In this document: positions 63,123 to 64,000 of the stretch, piece by piece
How the letters are laid out: each line of letters opens with the position of its first letter
Numbering within the stretch: position 1 is the first letter of the stretch
IMG/VR virus record: IMGVR_UViG_3300020183_000053
Location: 1 to 64,000 of that record
Reading direction: 5' to 3' (one strand)
Length of the DNA stretch: 64,000 nt
DNA from: a virus
The notes under the pieces: model-generated
Databases searched by the model: none
The model's input: only the letters and a program-made list of their open reading frames with translations
Told to the model about the DNA's origin: nothing
Position numbers and translations under genes: made by a program

Positions 63123-64000
63123 TCAGGCCTCCATGCTGTCAGTGATGACGCCGTCCGCGAAGGCAGCGGCGAGGATGCTGCGCAGGTCAGCCTCCAGCTG
63201 GGCGCGGGTCTGCACCACGGTGCTGTCCCGCCGGTCAGCCTGCGCGCGCGCCACCTGCACCAGCGCAGAGCCAGCACCCAGGGTGCGCTCCACGGTGCGG
63301 ATCAGCGTGCCGTGGCCACCGACATCGGTGTGGCGGTGCGCGTGCGGGCTGTGGGCCACACCCTGGCGGCTCGCAGCGGCCAGGGCGCGGTTCAGCTGGG
63401 CTTCCTTGGCGTCCAGCTGGGCACGCAGCTGGGCGGCCTCGTCGGCAGCCGGGGCGGTGGTGGTGGTCGGTGCGACGCGCTCCACCAGCTTGGCGAGAAC
63501 ACCGTTCAGCTCGCCGATGGCGCGCTCCAGAGTGTCCAGCCGCTGGGTGTCGGTCGCCGTGCGGTTGTCGGGCATGGCGTTGTCCTCGCTGTGGGTTGAT
63601 TGCAGTGCTGCGCTCTGCACGGCGTCCGACTGGCTGTTCGCAGTAGAACCCTGCGCGCCTGCCGTGTCAATAGCCGTATCACCCGCGCGCAGCTCGGGCG
63701 GTTCCTTGTCGAAGCGCGTGTATAGCGCCACGATGCGCTCGTACACTTCGGGGCGGTCGCTGTCGGGAATGTCCACACCACCGCGCGCGCCGTTCAGTGC
63801 ACCCATAGCTGCGGCCACACCACGGAACACGATGTGCAGCTCGCCATTCACCATCTTGGCGAATGGCAGCTTGTAGCTGGCGCGGCGCTCGGGGTTCGCA
63901 GTGTCCACCCACAGGTGGGCCATCGCGTAGCGTTCCCAGTCGGGCGGGTCGCCCAGCACCTCGTTCGCGGCGTCGGTGTCCCAGCCCCAGGCGGTGTCCT
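63123..64000 (-). CDS. Capsid maturation/scaffold-type protein, N-terminus outside window
   Basis: Runs off the right edge; frame is open to 64000 (DTAWGWDTDAANEVLGDP before an internal Val). Residues visible include RASYKLPFAKMVNGELHIVF, RGVAAAMGALNGARGGVDIP, PEVYERIVALYTRFDKEPPE, the usual tail of the phage head-maturation or protease-type N-terminal domain, followed by linker and a coiled-coil scaffold (LDTLERAIGELNGVLAKLVE, ELRAQLDAKEAQLNRALA-like). Precedes major capsid. Likely protease-scaffold fusion. Confidence 0.65.
   Translation of the reverse strand, partial: DTAWGWDTDAANEVLGDPPDWERYAMAHLWVDTANPERRASYKLPFAKMVNGELHIVFRGVAAAMGALNGARGGVDIPDSDRPEVYERIVALYTRFDKEPPELRAGDTAIDTAGAQGSTANSQSDAVQSAALQSTHSEDNAMPDNRTATDTQRLDTLERAIGELNGVLAKLVERVAPTTTTAPAADEAAQLRAQLDAKEAQLNRALAAASRQGVAHSPHAHRHTDVGGHGTLIRTVERTLGAGSALVQVARAQADRRDSTVVQTRAQLEADLRSILAAAFADGVITDSMEA

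Noticed and set aside
1-64000. CRISPR array or tRNA genes
   Set aside because: No regularly spaced 24-40 base repeats and no cloverleaf with T-loop GTTCRANNC-like motif was noticed on either strand; the recurrent short sequences are promoter elements.

Overview
The window is about 64 kb of a very GC-rich tailed-phage genome (lytic or temperate). It is not a bacterial chromosome: nearly every gene is on the minus strand, genes are packed with 1-4 base overlaps (ATGA, GTGA, TGATG), and a full set of siphovirus head, tail, lysis and replication genes is present. Read in the direction of transcription (from 64000 towards 1), the order is: capsid maturation protein, major capsid protein and connector; tail genes with embedded sugar, glycosyltransferase and methyltransferase genes; tape measure and tail-tip or fibre genes; lysis; a metabolic and regulatory block; replication and recombination; a small serine recombinase; a DNA-modification operon; then small early-type genes. 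Terminase and portal are not seen and presumably lie beyond 64000. The host cannot be named. High GC, frequent GTG starts and an XF1762-family gene suggest a high-GC bacterium, for example an actinobacterium or a Deinococcus-like host.

Region by region. 1-8.8 kb: short unknown genes, each behind a recurrent promoter cassette, plus a plus-strand Dps-like ferritin and a 0.9-kb non-coding region (3.4-4.34 kb) rich in inverted repeats. 8.8-11.0 kb: dUTPase, a 3D-domain protein and unknowns. 11.1-17.2 kb: FolE, QueD, QueE and QueC (which make preQ0 from GTP), the DNA transglycosylase DpdA, a ParB-like protein, three unknowns and a VUT/YhhQ-type transporter, together predicting genomic 7-deazaguanine. 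17.3-29.6 kb: serine recombinase, T7-like primase-helicase, SSB-like protein, Sak4-like ATPase, Cas4/RecB-like nuclease, SF2 helicase, a plus-strand zinc/AEP-like primase, RecU-like resolvase, an HTH protein and a small sigma-like factor. 29.7-35.5 kb: RmlC, a VWA protein, a MoxR ATPase, a coiled-coil partner and RmlD. 35.6-38.1 kb: lysis cassette. 38-64 kb: virion genes, with RmlB, a 941-residue multi-domain glycosyltransferase and a methyltransferase lying among the tail genes.

Regulation is readable. Thirteen minus-strand sites in the early and middle regions share a TTGCGC-like -35, a TAAC-N9-GTTA palindrome in the spacer, a TTACAC/TTATAT-like -10 and usually a conserved GGTGTCAGCAG leader. 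They look like a co-regulated promoter set with one common operator. Five structural-gene gaps carry a different, extended -10-like element. A CCCTTTC slippery heptamer links the two tail-assembly chaperone frames by -1 frameshifting. Two systems stand out: the deazaguanine modification operon with its own transporter, and the split rhamnose-type sugar pathway plus glycosyltransferase, which suggests virion glycosylation.
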